Assembly (NCBI RefSeq): GCF_014636775.1
Contig: NZ_BMEQ01000007.1
Span: forward strand, 112,587 to 176,586
DNA length: 64,000 nucleotides
Direction: 5' to 3'
From: Kocuria dechangensis
Lineage (GTDB): Bacteria; Actinomycetota; Actinomycetes; Actinomycetales; Micrococcaceae
In this document: positions 62,764 to 64,000 of the stretch, in pieces
Position numbering within the stretch: the first letter of the stretch is position 1
Layout: every line of letters begins with the position of its first letter
Translations under genes and position numbers: made by a program
The notes under the pieces: model-generated
The model's input: the letters and a program-made list of their open reading frames with translations, nothing else
Databases searched by the model: none
Told to the model about the DNA's origin: nothing

Positions 62764-63459
62764 TCAGTAGAACGCCGGCAGCAGGTAGTTCCGCGCCAGC
62801 CCTTCTCCCCAGAGAACCGCCACCATGGCTCCCACCAGCATCGATGGTCCGAACGGCACATCACTGCGCAGACCACCCCGCCGGGATGCCAGGACGACGA
62901 GTCCCACCACGGCCCCGACGACGGACGCCAGCACCGCTCCGACGAAGACCGTCCCCCACCCCTGGAAGCCGAGGAATGTCCCCAGAACGGCGGCGAGCTT
63001 CACGTCACCCATTCCCAGCCCCGCCGGCGAGATCAGCGCCAGGATCAGGTAGACCACGAAGAGCACCAGCCCGCCGAACAGGGCGCGTACCAGAGCGCCC
63101 CAGTCTGCTTCTCCCGCGGCAGCAAGCGCCAGGAGCACGGTGCCGATGCCGAGAGCCGGCACCACCACTGCATTGGGCAGGAGCCGGTGCCGGGCGTCGA
63201 CGACCGTGAGCACCACCGCTACGGCAGCGAAGAAGAAGTAGGCCGGCAACTGCCAGGACAGTCCGAAATGCATGGACACAATCACGAAGAGACCTGCCGT
63301 AACCAGTGCGAGGAGCAGCCCGGAGGGGGCGGACCTGGCATCCTCCCCGGATGGGCTGTGGCGCACGACGATGCCGGGCAGAAGGGAGCCCACGAGGAGA
63401 CCGATCAGGCCTGCGACCACCACCAACCAGGCCGGCACTGTCTGTGCGATGAGCTCCAC
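62764..63459 (-). CDS. A24 prepilin peptidase (TadV/CpaA-like), Tad locus 2
   Basis: 231 residues from GTG 63459, preferred because AAGGAG lies 6 nt upstream; an in-frame ATG at 63516 has no SD and adds only a polar stretch. About seven membrane helices. The two catalytic aspartates are in VDARHRLLPN and in the GxGD motif GMGDVKLA. Cleaves Flp/TadE-type leaders. As the only prepilin peptidase in the window it may also process the locus 1 pilin-like proteins. Confidence 0.93.
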   Translation of the reverse strand: MELIAQTVPAWLVVVAGLIGLLVGSLLPGIVVRHSPSGEDARSAPSGLLLALVTAGLFVIVSMHFGLSWQLPAYFFFAAVAVVLTVVDARHRLLPNAVVVPALGIGTVLLALAAAGEADWGALVRALFGGLVLFVVYLILALISPAGLGMGDVKLAAVLGTFLGFQGWGTVFVGAVLASVVGAVVGLVVLASRRGGLRSDVPFGPSMLVGAMVAVLWGEGLARNYLLPAFY

Positions 63460-63777
63460 GACTGCTCCTTCGATCTCCGACCCCTCGAGGGAAGCCTCTC
63501 TCCACACGTCCCCCATTTAGGGGTCGTTTCACAGTCCAGAGAGTAGCCGAAGAAAATGCCCTATAGGTGTTTCAGCAGGCCATAAGCCACTCACAGAAAT
63601 AGGAGTGCTTCGGAACCCAAAGGGTTTTGCGAGACGGGGACGCCGAAGAGCGTAAGCCCTGATCCCTGGAACAGAATTCACGAAAAGTCAGCACCCTGCG
63701 CATTCCATGCTCCTGGCAGACCTCCAAGGAATCACAGAAATGTGGCAATACTGCAGACCTGCGCCTCCCCTCGAAAC
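63460..63777. other. Gene-free region upstream of Tad locus 2
   Basis: About 320 bp of markedly lower GC than most of the window, with no credible gene; a minus-strand open reading through it has Cys/Ser/Arg-rich, non-homologous composition. The prepilin peptidase promoter should lie at 63470-63600 on the minus strand. Confidence 0.5.
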
Positions 63778-64000
63778 TCAGAGGCTGGTCAGCACCTCGA
63801 GCGCCGCGCCCAGCCTGTCCCAGGACATCCGCCCGCTCCTCGCTAGCCAGAGCCTCGCTCACGGAGGGGAGCAATGCGACCTGCGCCAGCTTCCGGTACG
63901 TGGCCGATGTCGGCGCGAGGCCGAGCCCGTGGATCGGCCGGCTCCAGCAGCTCCCGCACCCGGTGCCCGGCGCGCTCGAACTTCCAGGCCGACGGCGCCT
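63778..64000 (-). pseudogene. Possible decayed 3' end of an unrecognised gene
   Basis: Protein-like, GC-codon-biased pieces occur in different frames on the minus strand running in from the right edge: SAWKFERAGHRVRELLEPA, then in another frame HGLGLAPTSATYRKLAQ, then MSWDRLGAALEVLTSL ending in TGA at 63778-63780. The frame changes suggest a frameshifted remnant, but coding signal in high-GC DNA can mislead and no family is recognised. Confidence 0.25.

Noticed and set aside
62565..62876. A 103-codon minus-strand reading between the prepilin peptidase and flp
   Set aside because: It overlaps the peptidase gene, has Cys/Arg/Trp-rich composition and no ribosome site.
54629..63516. Integrative island using tRNA-Pro as attachment site for Tad locus 2
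   Set aside because: tdk and a terminator lie between, no integrase is present and no repeat of the tRNA 3' end was seen up to 64000.
63572..63874. A 100-codon minus-strand reading at the right edge
   Set aside because: No SD, no homology-like pattern; only its first part overlaps the more protein-like fragments noted as a possible pseudogene.
1..64000. CRISPR arrays, rRNA operons, transposase genes
   Set aside because: No spaced identical repeats, no rRNA-like segments and no transposase motifs were recognised.

Overview
The window is a high-GC actinobacterial chromosome segment. GTG/TTG starts are common, 4-bp ATGA/GTGA stop-start overlaps are frequent, and a long run of genes follows the order known from the Mycobacterium tuberculosis topA - Rv3654c-Rv3660c - acs - marP - nth - crp - ridA - ponA2 region. 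Gene content (paired TrkH potassium channels, PPOX-fold proteins, OhrR/Ohr, two Tad loci) fits a Micrococcaceae member such as Kocuria. That assignment is inference; there is no rRNA gene to test it.

Layout. 1-3.8 kb: divergent TrkH channel genes, the second coupled to a TrkA/RCK regulator. 3.8-6.6 kb: proC, a TIM-barrel isomerase-like gene and a Ppx/GppA phosphatase on the minus strand (compare Rv0496-Rv0500). 6.7-13.4 kb: topA, two PPOX-fold genes, an NPPF methyltransferase overlapping trhO. 13.6-17.8 kb: a GH13 alpha-glucosidase and an MrfA-like helicase. 17.8-23.3 kb: compact Tad locus 1 (CpaE-like, TadA, TadB, TadC, DUF4244 pilin-like, two TadE-like), minus strand, with a GTGA overlap at each junction among the first four genes. 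23.4-28.9 kb: a family-A DNA polymerase-like protein and a 1233-residue HTH/nSTAND1/WD40 protein. 29.0-37.2 kb: CoA-type NUDIX, nth, acs, aroQ, MarP-type protease, Crp, NUDIX, RidA, DUF4177. 37.3-41.2 kb: class A PBP, metallophosphoesterase, alpha/beta hydrolase, 52-residue CxxC protein. 41.4-47.6 kb: D-lactate/glycolate dehydrogenase-type flavoprotein, ohrR-ohr, an MDR reductase, two HAD hydrolases. 47.7-54.4 kb: three paralogous secreted M28 peptidases with a PQQ-like beta-propeller gene among them. 54.6-55.4 kb: tRNA-Pro(CGG) and tdk. 55.7-63.5 kb: a complete second Tad locus (prepilin peptidase, Flp pilin, TadE, TadG, CpaB, CpaE, TadA, TadB, TadC) with visibly lower GC than the rest. The last 0.5 kb holds no intact gene, only a possible decayed gene end.

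Regulation readable from sequence: a leaderless-looking ohrR promoter covered by two 10-bp palindromes; a TGGT-N3-ACCA GntR-type operator and a Crp-like site before the dehydrogenase; Crp-like sites before acs and before an M28 gene, with a crp gene in the same window; two palindromes before the STAND gene; a 17-bp perfect inverted repeat before topA; a 14-codon leader ORF whose stop overlaps the tdk start; and a hairpin between the Flp pilin gene and the rest of its operon. No unmistakably new system was found. The most unusual items are the HTH-STAND-WD40 protein, the coexistence of two Tad systems, and the M28/propeller cluster.
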